Positions 25,965 to 33,971 of a stretch of DNA of 64,000 bases are shown here, piece after piece. Below the pieces are notes generated by a model. It was not told the DNA's origin. It saw only the letters and a list, made by a program, of their open reading frames with translations, and did not search any database. Source of the DNA: Mesobacillus foraminis (GTDB lineage: Bacteria; Bacillota; Bacilli; Bacillales; Cytobacillaceae); the NCBI RefSeq assembly GCF_004340465.1, contig NZ_SLVV01000011.1, positions 208,031-272,030 of the forward strand, read 5' to 3'. The position numbers and the translations under genes were made by a program. How positions within the stretch are numbered: the stretch's first letter is position 1; each line of letters opens with the position of its first letter.

Positions 25965-26306
25965 TTGGATATCCTCGATACCGATTTAGAAAATATTGAA
26001 CAAGGTGATCACTGCGCGTCATCCGGCAGAAAAAGCCACCATTCTGATAAAACAAAGAAAAACTTAGTTACCCGGCTCAACCGGATTGAAGGCCAAATCA
26101 GGGGAATAAAGGGACTTATTGAAAAAGATACTTATTGTGATGATGTCATTACCCAAATCTCCGCAACTCAGGCTGCATTGAACAGTGTCGCAAAATTGCT
26201 GCTGGAAGGGCATATGAAGACATGCATTGTCGAACGGATTCAGGAAGGTGACCATGAAGTGGTCGATGAACTGCTTGTAACAATTCAAAAGCTGATGAAA
26301 AAATAG
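25965..26306 (+). CDS. csoR: Copper-sensing repressor CsoR
   Basis: A 113-residue DUF156/CsoR-family repressor that releases DNA on binding Cu(I). The Cu ligands are in place: Cys in DTYCDD, then His and Cys in EGHMKTC. The NRIEGQIRGIKGLIE helix is typical. The N-terminus has about 30 extra polar residues with several His. It starts with TTG, supported by AAAGGAGG seven bases upstream. It is downstream of copA and the His-rich gene but has its own operator. Confidence 0.93.
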   Translation: MDILDTDLENIEQGDHCASSGRKSHHSDKTKKNLVTRLNRIEGQIRGIKGLIEKDTYCDDVITQISATQAALNSVAKLLLEGHMKTCIVERIQEGDHEVVDELLVTIQKLMKK

Positions 26307-26342
26307 AAGGCAGATTAATTTAATACCACATAGAACTGGCAG

Positions 26343-26384
26343 CCCAAAAAGGATGAAGCAATTCCTTTCTGGGTTTTTATTTTT
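26343..26384 (+). terminator. Terminator after csoR
   Basis: Stem CCCAAAAAGGA with TCCTTTCTGGG, followed by TTTTTATTTTTATTTT, about 40 bp after the csoR stop codon. Confidence 0.8.
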
Positions 26385-26514
26385 ATTTTGAACGAAGGAG
26401 CCTGGGATTAATATTGAAAAAAGAATCAGGCAGTGTCCCTGTCAATATAAGAAATTATCTATAAGCGATATACTGGTTTTGTTTAAGGATTTGATTTTCG
26501 ATAAAGTCTCGTGT

Positions 26515-26543
26515 TTGACAACTGGAATTAAATGTAATAATAT
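26515..26543 (+). promoter_or_regulatory. Promoter of the TetR gene
   Basis: TTGACA at 26515-26520, a 17-bp spacer and TAATAT at 26538-26543. The predicted start near 26550 lies inside the repeated operator at 26547-26563, as expected for self-repression. Confidence 0.7.
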
Positions 26544-26546
26544 TTA

Positions 26547-26563
26547 ATTGAACAGTGGTCAAT
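26547..26563. promoter_or_regulatory. Putative TetR operator, copy 1
   Basis: ATTGAACAGTGGTCAAT, a partial palindrome (ATTGA...TCAAT). The identical 17 bp recurs at 27157-27173 in front of the next gene. Probably bound by the regulator encoded at 26577-27143. Confidence 0.7.
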
Positions 26564-26576
26564 AGGAGGAAGAACA

Positions 26577-27143
26577 TTGCCAAGGAAATCGGTCCAACAA
26601 GAACTGACACGTGATATGATTATGGATGCTGCAAGAACCCTGTTCGTAAACAAAGGCTATCAGCACGTATCAATGAGGCAGATAGCCAAGGAACTGGAAT
26701 ATAGTCATGGGGCTATCTACTATCATTTTAAAAATAAGGCAGAACTATTTTATGCCCTTGTCGAGGAGCATTTTAAAATGCTGGATCAGATCCTCGATGA
26801 AATCCTGGAGAAAGAAATAGAACCAAAGGAAAAGATAAGGGAGGTTTTGATTGGCTTCATGCAATTTGGCCTGACCCATCAAAACCATTATGAAATCATG
26901 TTTTTGACCAAGGATGAGGAAGTAAGAAATTTTCTCAGCCAGAGCCCAAATAGAAGTTATGAGAAATTTGCCCGGGCACTTTCCTTATTAAGCGAACGTA
27001 AGCTTTCCATCCAGGATATATGGTCCATCTTTATTTCGCTGCACGGGTTTGTGACGCACTACAGCCGTCATGTTACCTCATATGAAGATGTTCAGGGCAT
27101 GGCGGCGGCACATGCGGATTTTCTTTTAAGGTCGATCCGCTAA
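26577..27143 (+). CDS. TetR/AcrR-family transcriptional regulator
   Basis: A 188-residue repressor. The N-terminal helix-turn-helix is seen as MRQIAKELEYSHGAIYYHFKNKAELFYALVEEH (split here only by context), near residues 32-64. The C-terminal ligand domain is not assignable. It starts with TTG preceded by AGGAGGAAGAACA. Identical operator sequences in front of this gene and the downstream oxidoreductase suggest that it controls both. Ligand unknown. Confidence 0.88.
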   Translation: MPRKSVQQELTRDMIMDAARTLFVNKGYQHVSMRQIAKELEYSHGAIYYHFKNKAELFYALVEEHFKMLDQILDEILEKEIEPKEKIREVLIGFMQFGLTHQNHYEIMFLTKDEEVRNFLSQSPNRSYEKFARALSLLSERKLSIQDIWSIFISLHGFVTHYSRHVTSYEDVQGMAAAHADFLLRSIR

Positions 27144-27156
27144 TTTTTTAGCCACT

Positions 27157-27173
27157 ATTGAACAGTGGTCAAT
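27157..27173. promoter_or_regulatory. Putative TetR operator, copy 2
   Basis: The same 17 bp as at 26547-26563, located 45 bp before the oxidoreductase start codon. Confidence 0.7.
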
Positions 27174-27217
27174 TAATTTAAAGCTTCAGACTAACGAATG
27201 ATAAAGGGGGAATCAGG

Positions 27218-28159
27218 ATGAAAAAGGCACTGGTTTTGGGTGCCTCTGGCGGAATGGGGTATTCCATTGTCAGGGAATTGTCGTACAGGGGGATGGAGGT
27301 CATCGCTTTTGCGCGGAACCGGCCTAAATTAGATAGGCTTTTTAATGATTTTCCAAATGTTCAAATCAGGACGGGGGATCTGTCGGTTATGGAGGATATC
27401 CAAATGGCTGCAAAAGGAGTGGATGTGATATTCCAGGCAGCCAATATTCCTTACGCCGAGTGGGAGGGGAACCTTGGCAGGCTCATGGAGAACATCGTCT
27501 CAGCAGCCCAGAGTCAATCAGCGAAGCTTGCCATTGTTGAAAACATCTATGCCTATGGGCGAAGCAGCGGGAACAAAGTAAAAGAAACCTTTCCAAAAAA
27601 TCCCCATACAAAAAAAGGAAGAATTCGCCTGGAAATTGAGAACTTTATTAAAAAATCCGAAGTAGATGCCGTCATTGCCCACTTTCCTGATTTCTACGGG
27701 CCAAATGTAGAGAATTCGATCCTTCACTACACTCTTTCAAGTATGGTCAAAAACAAGAACGCCCTCTATGTTGGGAACCAGCAGACCCCGAGGGAATTCA
27801 TTTTTACCCCGGATGGAGGAAAAGCCATTGTGAACCTGGCCATGAATGATCGGACATATGGGCAGAATTGGAATATTCCGGGACACAGCGTGATAACCGG
27901 GGAGGAGCTTATTAAGGAAATCCGTGAAATCACCCCCTGCAAAAAAAGAGTATATACCGTTTCAAAAAGCATGATCAGACTTCTTGGCCTTTTCGACAGA
28001 AACATGAGGGAAGCTGTGGAAATGTATTACCTAAACGAAGAACCGGTCGTATTGGATGGAGAAAAGTATGAGACAGCAATCGGACCACTGCCGAGAACCC
28101 CCTACAAAGACGGACTGCGCCAGACCATCCACTTCATGAGAAATCAAATTCAAAAATAG
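27218..28159 (+). CDS. NAD(P)-dependent epimerase/dehydratase-like protein
   Basis: A 313-residue extended short-chain dehydrogenase relative. The nucleotide-binding motif GASGGMGYSI is at residues 8-17; the active-site region reads VENIYAYGRSSGNK, with a Tyr but an atypical spacing to Lys. PDFYGPNVENSI and TPREFIFTPDGGKAI follow the NAD-epimerase pattern. The substrate is unknown. AAAGGGGGAATCAGG precedes the ATG. Its context with a TetR regulator suggests an induced response to a small molecule. Confidence 0.8.
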   Translation: MKKALVLGASGGMGYSIVRELSYRGMEVIAFARNRPKLDRLFNDFPNVQIRTGDLSVMEDIQMAAKGVDVIFQAANIPYAEWEGNLGRLMENIVSAAQSQSAKLAIVENIYAYGRSSGNKVKETFPKNPHTKKGRIRLEIENFIKKSEVDAVIAHFPDFYGPNVENSILHYTLSSMVKNKNALYVGNQQTPREFIFTPDGGKAIVNLAMNDRTYGQNWNIPGHSVITGEELIKEIREITPCKKRVYTVSKSMIRLLGLFDRNMREAVEMYYLNEEPVVLDGEKYETAIGPLPRTPYKDGLRQTIHFMRNQIQK

Positions 28160-28160
28160 A

Positions 28161-28201
28161 GTGCCTGACCCCCTTTAGTTAATTAAAGGGGGGTCAGGCA
28201 C
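28161..28201. repeat. Palindromic repeat, copy 6
   Basis: Arms GTGCCTGACCCCCTTTAGTT and a complement with one extra G. It begins two bases after the oxidoreductase stop codon and lies between convergent genes. Confidence 0.8.
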
Positions 28202-28252
28202 GCGTTGGTGGTGTGATGCACTGCCGCTTCGCCGAATGAATAAAATAAGATC

Positions 28253-28987
28253 CTATCTTAAGGTGGCGAGGTGGGCGTATACTTCCTGGAGGGTTTTGAA
28301 GCCTGCTGCCTGGGCTCTTTCAAGGTATATACCCCAGACCTTGGCTGTCATTAAGGCGTCCCCAAGGGCATTGTGGCGGTTTTCAATGTTCACCCCGCAA
28401 TCCTCGCATATAATTTCCAGGGGCAGTGACTCTGCTGAAGGATCAAAAAGCCTTGTTAAAAAGGAAGTGTCGATAATCCTGTGATTGAATTTGGTACGGG
28501 TATGCTCCCAGGTGGCTTTTTGCATAAAATCCAGTTCATGCTTGGCATGATGGGCGATAAGGATAGAGCTGGAGGCGAACTTAAAGAACCTTATAAGGAC
28601 ATCGGCAATATCCGGGGCAACCGAAAGCTGGCTGTCTTCAATCCCGGTCAGCTCAGAAATAGTTGGAGGCAGGGGGGAATCCGAGCGGATAAGAGAATAG
28701 AAGGTTTCCTGCTCGATCAAGCTGCTGCCTTTCATTTTCACTGCACCAATTGAAATGATCCGGTCCCCTCTTTCCGGATGGAACCCCGTTGTTTCGATGT
28801 CAAAAACAACCACTTCCAGCTTGTCGAGCGGGCAGTCCAGATCACTCTTTTGCCTGACTTCCTTTTCGAGCTGGCGTAAAAATGAAATGCTCTGCGGGTT
28901 TGTCTGTCCATGAACCCCAGCGAGCACATTCGAACCAATCCTGCCGCCCATTCCCCTAAAAAATCGAATAAAATCATTCACGCCCAT
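28253..28987 (-). CDS. DnaQ-like 3'-5' exonuclease (DEDDh)
   Basis: A soluble exonuclease of about 244 residues. Exo I is VVVFDIETTGFHPERGD (Asp and Glu near residues 65-67), Exo II is ILIAHHAKHELDF and Exo III is NRHNALGDALMTA with the His-x4-Asp of the DEDDh group. I use the ATG at 28987 with AAAAGGAAG upstream; a TTG at 29005 is possible. It overlaps the DUF294 gene by 14 bp. This pairing recurs in Bacillaceae and other bacteria; the joint role is not known to me. Confidence 0.87.
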   Translation of the reverse strand: MGVNDFIRFFRGMGGRIGSNVLAGVHGQTNPQSISFLRQLEKEVRQKSDLDCPLDKLEVVVFDIETTGFHPERGDRIISIGAVKMKGSSLIEQETFYSLIRSDSPLPPTISELTGIEDSQLSVAPDIADVLIRFFKFASSSILIAHHAKHELDFMQKATWEHTRTKFNHRIIDTSFLTRLFDPSAESLPLEIICEDCGVNIENRHNALGDALMTAKVWGIYLERAQAAGFKTLQEVYAHLATLR

Positions 28988-29963
28988 CGCGATCTTCCTT
29001 TTCAACCAGTTTCCTTACATACTCATAAAGATGGATGCCGTCCCTCAGCCCTTCTTTCAAAACTTTTCTCTGCTGTTTGGTTAATCTGTCCACTGCCAGA
29101 TAATGCCCAGATTCATAGTCACTGTGATTGCTGAATAGCAATCGATAGTTTTGCAGATTGATAAAGCTGTCTCTAAGTTTATCCCGTTCCCGGCGAGGCA
29201 GAAGTGAATCAGGCAGCTCTTCCAGCCTTTGAATGGTGGACGTTTCGAGGATTTTTTCATGAATTGCCAAAAGCCTTGCGCCATTTACATACGGAAATAA
29301 CGCAGTATCCTTGATATTAAGCATTCCCGTATAGGGCCCATGTGTCTCGACGAGGAATTGGCCAAGTACGCCAACCCCTTTCCGGACATGCATCGTGTTT
29401 TGGAGGATGCGGACGATCAGCTTGCCCTGATGAATCGTCTCATAGGCCCTAAGCTTTAGTCGGGTGATAAAGGAAGATTCACCATGCAGGGTCCTGCCAT
29501 CAAGGAAGGTGAGCAGATAGCGGATTGATTCCCAGGAAGCATCCAAAACCCATTCTTTCAGCTGCTTTTCCCATTCCTCCAGAGAACGGCACCACATCGG
29601 GTTGCTTGCCATTACGTTTCCCTCGCACTTTTTATACCCTGTCTGTAAAAGCCCTTCTGAAATCTCATTTCCCAGCTTTAGAAAATAGTGCTTTGTTTGT
29701 ACCGGACCTCCTTCGTAAATGATGCCATGATCCTGGTCGCTCCAGATGCCTTGTTCCCGGCGGCCGGCGCTCCCCATTACAAAGAAAGAAAACGGTGATG
29801 GGGGAGGCCCTGATTCCTCCTTGATCCGGTCGAGCGCCGCAGCAACCGTTTGTCTGATGATTTGGTCGTGGAACAGATTTAAGCTTGCTGCGCTGGACGA
29901 AACATGGCGAATCTCCCGGTCCCGGGATTTCCTTATTTGTTCATATGTGACGAGACTTGCCAT
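28974..29963 (-). CDS. DUF294 nucleotidyltransferase-like protein
   Basis: A 329-residue protein with the GlnD-like nucleotidyltransferase core: GSAGRREQGIWSDQDHGIIYE (motif G-S-x2-R-x-E, then D-x-D) is seen near residues 64-84 in two parts. The C-terminal half is the DUF294_C helical domain. Unlike many relatives it has no CBS or cyclic-nucleotide domain. Target unknown. It is the first gene of a pair with the DnaQ-like exonuclease. Confidence 0.83.
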   Translation of the reverse strand: MASLVTYEQIRKSRDREIRHVSSSAASLNLFHDQIIRQTVAAALDRIKEESGPPPSPFSFFVMGSAGRREQGIWSDQDHGIIYEGGPVQTKHYFLKLGNEISEGLLQTGYKKCEGNVMASNPMWCRSLEEWEKQLKEWVLDASWESIRYLLTFLDGRTLHGESSFITRLKLRAYETIHQGKLIVRILQNTMHVRKGVGVLGQFLVETHGPYTGMLNIKDTALFPYVNGARLLAIHEKILETSTIQRLEELPDSLLPRRERDKLRDSFINLQNYRLLFSNHSDYESGHYLAVDRLTKQQRKVLKEGLRDGIHLYEYVRKLVEKEDRDGRE

Positions 29964-29991
29964 GCTGACTCACTCCCCGTGTGTAAATAGC

Positions 29992-30024
29992 ATTTCCCCT
30001 TGAACAGAACGTCCAAGGGGAAAT
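29992..30024. terminator. Hairpin between amt and the DUF294 gene
   Basis: ATTTCCCCTTG (29992-30002) and CAAGGGGAAAT (30014-30024) form a perfect 11-bp stem. It lies between the amt stop codon and the next gene in the same direction. Confidence 0.65.
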
Positions 30025-30050
30025 CTCTTTTATTTAATCCCGCTTAATAG

Positions 30051-31367
30051 TTAAGCATTGACCGGCTTGCTGTCGGCCGGTACAGTTCCGGCCTTAATTG
30101 ACTTGTCAGCAGTCGGATTCATCTCGGATTGAAGCAGCTCAGGATATCCATAAGATCCATGCTCACTGATATCAAGACCCATGATTTCTTCTTCCTCCGT
30201 GACGCGCAGTCCTTTCATGGACGCTTTCATTATGGCTAAAACAACGAATGATACGATGAATGCAAATGCTCCGCAAGCTACAACTCCCAGTGCCTGAACA
30301 CCGAGCTGTTCAAAACCGCCGCCGTAGAAGAGACCAGGCTTCCCAACAGAAGCAAGTTCCGGTGTTGCAAAGAAACCAGTGGATAAGGTTCCCCAGACTC
30401 CTGCAGCACCGTGGACGGACAAGGCAAAGATTGGATCGTCAATTTTACGGGCCTCAAAGAAACGAATGCTGTAGAATACGAGAATGCCAGCGATGAATCC
30501 GATTACCACCGATGCCCATACATCAACGAAGGCACAGGAGGCAGTGATGGCAACCAATCCTGCCAGAGCACCGTTCAGCATCATGGAAACATCCGCTTTC
30601 CCCATTACAACCCAGGAAATAATCATCGCAGCGATGGTACCTGCTGCTGCGGCCAAATTCGTGTTCACTGCTACAAATCCAAAGAATCCATCGTCAACAG
30701 CTACTGTGCTGCCTGCATTGAAACCGAACCAGCCAACCCATAAAAGCAGGACACTTAGTGCGGTGTAAACCTGGTTATGACCATAAAGATTATTGGCGGA
30801 GCCATCTTTATTGTATTTCCCAATCCTGGGCTTTAGAAGAATCGTAGCTGCCAGTGCAGCCATCGCTCCAGTCAAGTGAACAACTGTTGAACCGGCAAAG
30901 TCCTGCTTTCCATGTTCAGCCAGCCAGCCTCCGCCCCAGATCCAGTGGGCAATAGGCGGGTAGATCAATACGGAAAATAAAACCGAGAATACTAGATAAA
31001 CAGACATTTTTGCTCTTTCAGCAAATCCGCCGAAGGCAATCGTGATCGAAATGCCTGCGAATGCTGTCTGGAATAAGAAAAATACTGCTCCAGAGAGTGA
31101 TAAACCCTCTATATCATAACCTGAATAGAAAAAGTTTGATAAACCAATTAATGAATTACCTTCCCCAAAGATGAGCCCATATCCGACTGCCCAGAAGACA
31201 ATGGAGGAAATTCCGAAGGTAAGAATCGTTTTGCCAGCAATATGGCCGGCGTTTTTCATCCTTGTGGACCCGGTCTCCAGCAGGATGAAGCCCCCAATCA
31301 TTAAGATTACTAGAACCGCAGATATCATAACCCAAAGACTGTTCATTAAAAATAAAGTATCCATCAT
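30051..31367 (-). CDS. amt: Ammonium transporter Amt
   Basis: A 438-residue Amt/MEP channel with about 11 membrane segments. Family motifs: GGFILLETGSTRMKNAGH near residue 25, DFAGSTVVHLTGAMAALA with the first twin-His residue, and ALSVHGAAGVWGTLSTG with the second. It takes up ammonium at low external levels. No glnB/nrgB-type PII gene is next to it. A perfect TnrA box lies upstream, as for B. subtilis nrgAB. ATG is doubled at 31367/31364. Confidence 0.95.
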   Translation of the reverse strand: MMDTLFLMNSLWVMISAVLVILMIGGFILLETGSTRMKNAGHIAGKTILTFGISSIVFWAVGYGLIFGEGNSLIGLSNFFYSGYDIEGLSLSGAVFFLFQTAFAGISITIAFGGFAERAKMSVYLVFSVLFSVLIYPPIAHWIWGGGWLAEHGKQDFAGSTVVHLTGAMAALAATILLKPRIGKYNKDGSANNLYGHNQVYTALSVLLLWVGWFGFNAGSTVAVDDGFFGFVAVNTNLAAAAGTIAAMIISWVVMGKADVSMMLNGALAGLVAITASCAFVDVWASVVIGFIAGILVFYSIRFFEARKIDDPIFALSVHGAAGVWGTLSTGFFATPELASVGKPGLFYGGGFEQLGVQALGVVACGAFAFIVSFVVLAIMKASMKGLRVTEEEEIMGLDISEHGSYGYPELLQSEMNPTADKSIKAGTVPADSKPVNA

Positions 31368-31448
31368 TTCGCCCCTTCCAAATTCTTTGTTCTGGTTTCT
31401 AACTTGTAATTGTATTTTCGCATCGTACAGAGTGGAATTCTATAAGTT

Positions 31449-31465
31449 TGTTAGAAAACCTAACA
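31449..31465 (-). promoter_or_regulatory. TnrA box upstream of amt
   Basis: TGTTA-N7-TAACA matches TGTNA-N7-TNACA perfectly. It is 82 bp before the amt start codon; -10 candidates (GAAAAT at 31419-31414 or TACAAT at 31414-31409) put it at about -50 to -55. Confidence 0.8.
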
Positions 31466-31545
31466 TAGATTTTGGTGGATTTCGTAAATGAAATTCTAAA
31501 GACCTGCCTGAAGGAAATCTTGGAGCATAATCCGGCTGAACAATC

Positions 31546-31869
31546 CTAGATTCTCCTCATGCCAAACTGTGCGTTCAGCTGGCCCTGGATCATCTTCTTG
31601 CGAAGTTTTGCATCCGCGGCCTTCTTTTCCTTCATCATTTCCTGGCGTATTTCGAACGTCTGAACACCGTCTTCAATCTTCTCGGCAATATCCATCAGCA
31701 GCTCAATATCGGCGAAAGAATATTTTCTGCTCCCACCGTTTGTTCTTTCCGGAAAAATGAGCTTCCTTTCTTCATAGTAACGTATTTGCCTTTCTGTTAA
31801 ACCGGTGAGTTCCCTCACAATCCCAATGGTAATTACCTTCTTATCCTTGTAGGAAGCCTCCTTTGACAC
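31546..31869 (-). CDS. tnrA: MerR-family nitrogen regulator TnrA
   Basis: A 107-residue regulator close to B. subtilis TnrA. The helix-turn-helix segment is [20 protein letters not shown], then [16 protein letters not shown] and GVQTFEIR. The C-terminus ([15 protein letters not shown]) is the part that binds feedback-inhibited glutamine synthetase. It lacks the longer GlnR tail. GTG start with AGGTGATG upstream. A perfect TnrA box 24 bp upstream suggests self-regulation. Confidence 0.9.
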   Translation of the reverse strand: MSKEASYKDKKVITIGIVRELTGLTERQIRYYEERKLIFPERTNGGSRKYSFADIELLMDIAEKIEDGVQTFEIRQEMMKEKKAADAKLRKKMIQGQLNAQFGMRRI

Positions 31870-31892
31870 CGATCATCACCTCATTATTGATT

Positions 31893-31909
31893 TGTTAATA
31901 TATATTACA
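31893..31909. promoter_or_regulatory. TnrA box upstream of tnrA
   Basis: TGTTA-N7-TTACA, a perfect match. It ends 24 bp from the tnrA start codon, so it probably overlaps the promoter. It might also serve the divergent paralogue 225 bp away. Confidence 0.75.
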
Positions 31910-32133
31910 ATCTACGTTAAATTATCTCACATAGTGCTGGATTAGACTATAAAAAATTGTAAATTTTCAGTTAAAACTAAATTCCTGTTATTTCCTTTTG
32001 CGGTGCTTCGGAAATTATCTGAAACAAAATAGTGTCAGAAACTCTTCCAAGGAAGTTGTGAAAAGTACCAAATATTAGATAATCACATTACAGGTATCGC
32101 TTCTCTAAAAAGCTAAGAAGCAAGGAGGGAAAA

Positions 32134-32442
32134 ATGACATCTTATAAAGAAAAAAAGGTGATATCCATTGGAATTGTCAGTGAACTGACCGGTCTTTCGT
32201 TAAGAAAGATCCGCTATTATGAGGAACGGGGGTTAATTACACCAGAACGGATCGGGAATGGGGGGAGCCGGAGATATTCGTTTGCGGATGTGGAAACCTT
32301 AATGAAAATCGCCGAAAAAAGGGAAGAAGGAGTTCAAACCTCGGAAATTAAAAAGGAACTAGTAAAGGAAAGAAATCAAAAACAAGTGCGCAACCAAATG
32401 ATCCGTGGTCAGATCAATGCCCACTTCAACATAAGGAAATAA
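32134..32442 (+). CDS. Second TnrA-like MerR-family regulator
   Basis: A 102-residue paralogue of the neighbouring tnrA product. It has the same layout: [46 protein letters not shown] and the C-terminal glutamine synthetase-binding motif [14 protein letters not shown]. By eye its helix-turn-helix and tail are as close to B. subtilis TnrA as the first copy, so either could be the orthologue. AAGGAGG precedes the ATG. I found no perfect TnrA box directly upstream. Confidence 0.85.
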   Translation: MTSYKEKKVISIGIVSELTGLSLRKIRYYEERGLITPERIGNGGSRRYSFADVETLMKIAEKREEGVQTSEIKKELVKERNQKQVRNQMIRGQINAHFNIRK

Positions 32443-32465
32443 AGGATGACGTGAATCGTAAATGC

Positions 32466-32497
32466 AAAACCGCCGGGAATGAATCCTGGCGGTTTTG
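32466..32497 (+). terminator. Terminator after the second tnrA-like gene
   Basis: AAAACCGCCGGGA and TCCTGGCGGTTTT with a short loop, 24 bp after the stop codon. Confidence 0.8.
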
Positions 32498-32507
32498 TAC
32501 TGGTAGG

Positions 32508-32669
32508 TTATTTATTGAGTGAAGTTTCTTTCTTGAAGAGCTCCTGAAGTTCAGTCAGGGAAAGGTGGGAGATATCGTAGGAGGAATTTTGGTACAGTTT
32601 CAGCTTGAGAATTTTGTCTATATAATGCTTCCTTGCTTTTTCAATGCCCTCGCGCAAAAGGTTTGACAT
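32508..32669 (-). CDS. FbpA-like small protein
   Basis: A 53-residue protein starting MSNLLREGIEKARK, with LSLTELQELFKK near its end. The layout resembles the Fur-regulated basic protein FbpA of B. subtilis, which works in the iron-sparing response. The ATG at 32669 has AAAGGAG nine bases upstream; a second ATG at 32678 lies too close to that site. I found no clear Fur box upstream, so the family call is tentative while the gene itself is likely. Confidence 0.6.
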   Translation of the reverse strand: MSNLLREGIEKARKHYIDKILKLKLYQNSSYDISHLSLTELQELFKKETSLNK

Positions 32670-32792
32670 TTCCTTCATCTCCTTTCTGCTAGAGTATTAA
32701 AACTTCATTCAGTAAATGGGGTGAACTTTTACAGGGCTCCCATCATCATCAGAAAGGAGCCTCCTGAACACCTTCACAGGCTGTTTATCTGG

Positions 32793-32969
32793 TCAAGCTT
32801 GAGGCTGCGGACTCCTTTCTGTCGGAGATTTTGGCCGATTTTGCACAGCCCTCAGGAATTCATGGGTCCTGCTGCCAAAGGTTTTCAGCAATTCCTCATA
32901 TAATTCGTCCCGCAACAAGTCGAGCTGTATAATTCTTTCTGCCAATTGGAGTTCCCTGCCGTTTTTCAT
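32793..32969 (-). CDS. Small hypothetical protein, 58 residues
   Basis: Begins MKNGRELQLAERIIQLDLLR and continues as an amphipathic helix (DELYEELLKTFGSRTHEFL), ending in a Pro/Arg/Ser-rich tail. The ATG at 32969 is preceded by AAAGGGTGG, so I prefer it over the much longer frame that extends into the trhA gene. I do not recognise the family. Context gives no clear function. Confidence 0.55.
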   Translation of the reverse strand: MKNGRELQLAERIIQLDLLRDELYEELLKTFGSRTHEFLRAVQNRPKSPTERSPQPQA

Positions 32970-33181
32970 TTCTGCTTGCCACCCTTTTCCATCATATTTT
33001 TTTGCTGGGAAGAAGTGCTGGGTCAAGTAATGGTTTTTGTTATTTTTTATAAGAGTACTGGAAGTGCTGCTGGAAGTCAGCATTGTTGGAATGATATCTG
33101 ACGATGTTTTTGCGAGGATTGGAAAAGGGATGAAAAACGCTTTAGCCCCTACTTCAAAAATAGAGGCCATAATAAAAAGAA

Positions 33182-33829
33182 TCAGATGACAAACAGGTAA
33201 ACACACAGGAAATGGGCGAGGCTTCCGAGCATGATAAAAATATGAAAAATTTCATGGAAGCCCATATATTTGGTTTTCAGGAATTTTGGTTTACATCCAT
33301 AGATCAAGCCTCCAACCGTGTAAAAAATCCCCCCGGCCACCAAAAGCCAGAAACCCGGGGCGGGCACACTGCTAGCAAGGGGGCCGGCAGCAAAGATAAT
33401 CAGCCACCCCATAGCAATATAAAGAGCAGTTGAAATCCATCGGGGGCATTCAAACCAGACCATCTTAAATACGACACCCGATATAGCGGCAGCCATGACA
33501 ATGGAGAATAATATCCAGCCCGTAAGCCCTTTAAGGCTGATTAAGCAGAAAGGGGCGTACGTACCAGCGATTAAGACATAGATCATCGAGTGGTCAAGGC
33601 GCCGTAAAAATGCAATGACCGCATCCCTTGCGATCACCATATGATAAGTCGCCGAGGCACTGTATAAAAGGATCATGCTGATTCCGAAAATGGCGACTGC
33701 CCCTGTCGCAAGAGGAGATGCGGATTCAACCGCAGATTTTAAAATCATCAGGATCAATCCGATAAGGGCCAAAATAGCACCTGATAAATGGGTCAGTCCA
33801 TTAATGGGCTCACGAATACGCTGGATCAT
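33182..33829 (-). CDS. trhA: TrhA/hemolysin III family membrane protein
   Basis: A 215-residue seven-helix protein of the PAQR/hemolysin III superfamily. Family residues are visible: EPINGLTHLSGAILAL at the start, SATYHMVIARDAVIAFLRRLDHSMIYVLIAGTYAPF in two helices, and the C-terminal FHEIFHIFIMLGSLAHF with the metal-type His residues. B. subtilis TrhA has been tied to membrane fluidity homeostasis. The ATG at 33829 has AAAGGAG upstream; longer frames are not supported. Divergent from the DUF1836 gene. Confidence 0.9.
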   Translation of the reverse strand: MIQRIREPINGLTHLSGAILALIGLILMILKSAVESASPLATGAVAIFGISMILLYSASATYHMVIARDAVIAFLRRLDHSMIYVLIAGTYAPFCLISLKGLTGWILFSIVMAAAISGVVFKMVWFECPRWISTALYIAMGWLIIFAAGPLASSVPAPGFWLLVAGGIFYTVGGLIYGCKPKFLKTKYMGFHEIFHIFIMLGSLAHFLCVYLFVI

Positions 33830-33873
33830 GTAAAACGACTCCTTTAACTCTTTAATGTAGTTTTTTATACTAC

Positions 33874-33899
33874 GTGTTATTATATACGCGTAATGACAC
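33874..33899. promoter_or_regulatory. Imperfect palindrome between trhA and DUF1836 genes
   Basis: GTGTTATTA (33874-33882) and TAATGACAC (33891-33899) with one mismatch. It lies in the middle of the 142-bp divergent promoter region and could be an operator for the DUF1836 protein. Confidence 0.4.
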
Positions 33900-33971
33900 A
33901 TAGTCAAATGTTTACCTTTGGTGTGAATGAAGATATAATGGACTAAAATAAGGACAAAAGCGAGGCAGGAC

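Noticed and set aside
32970..33206. N-terminal extension of the 58-residue gene at 32793-32969
   Set aside because: It runs into the trhA gene, while an internal ATG has a good ribosome binding site.
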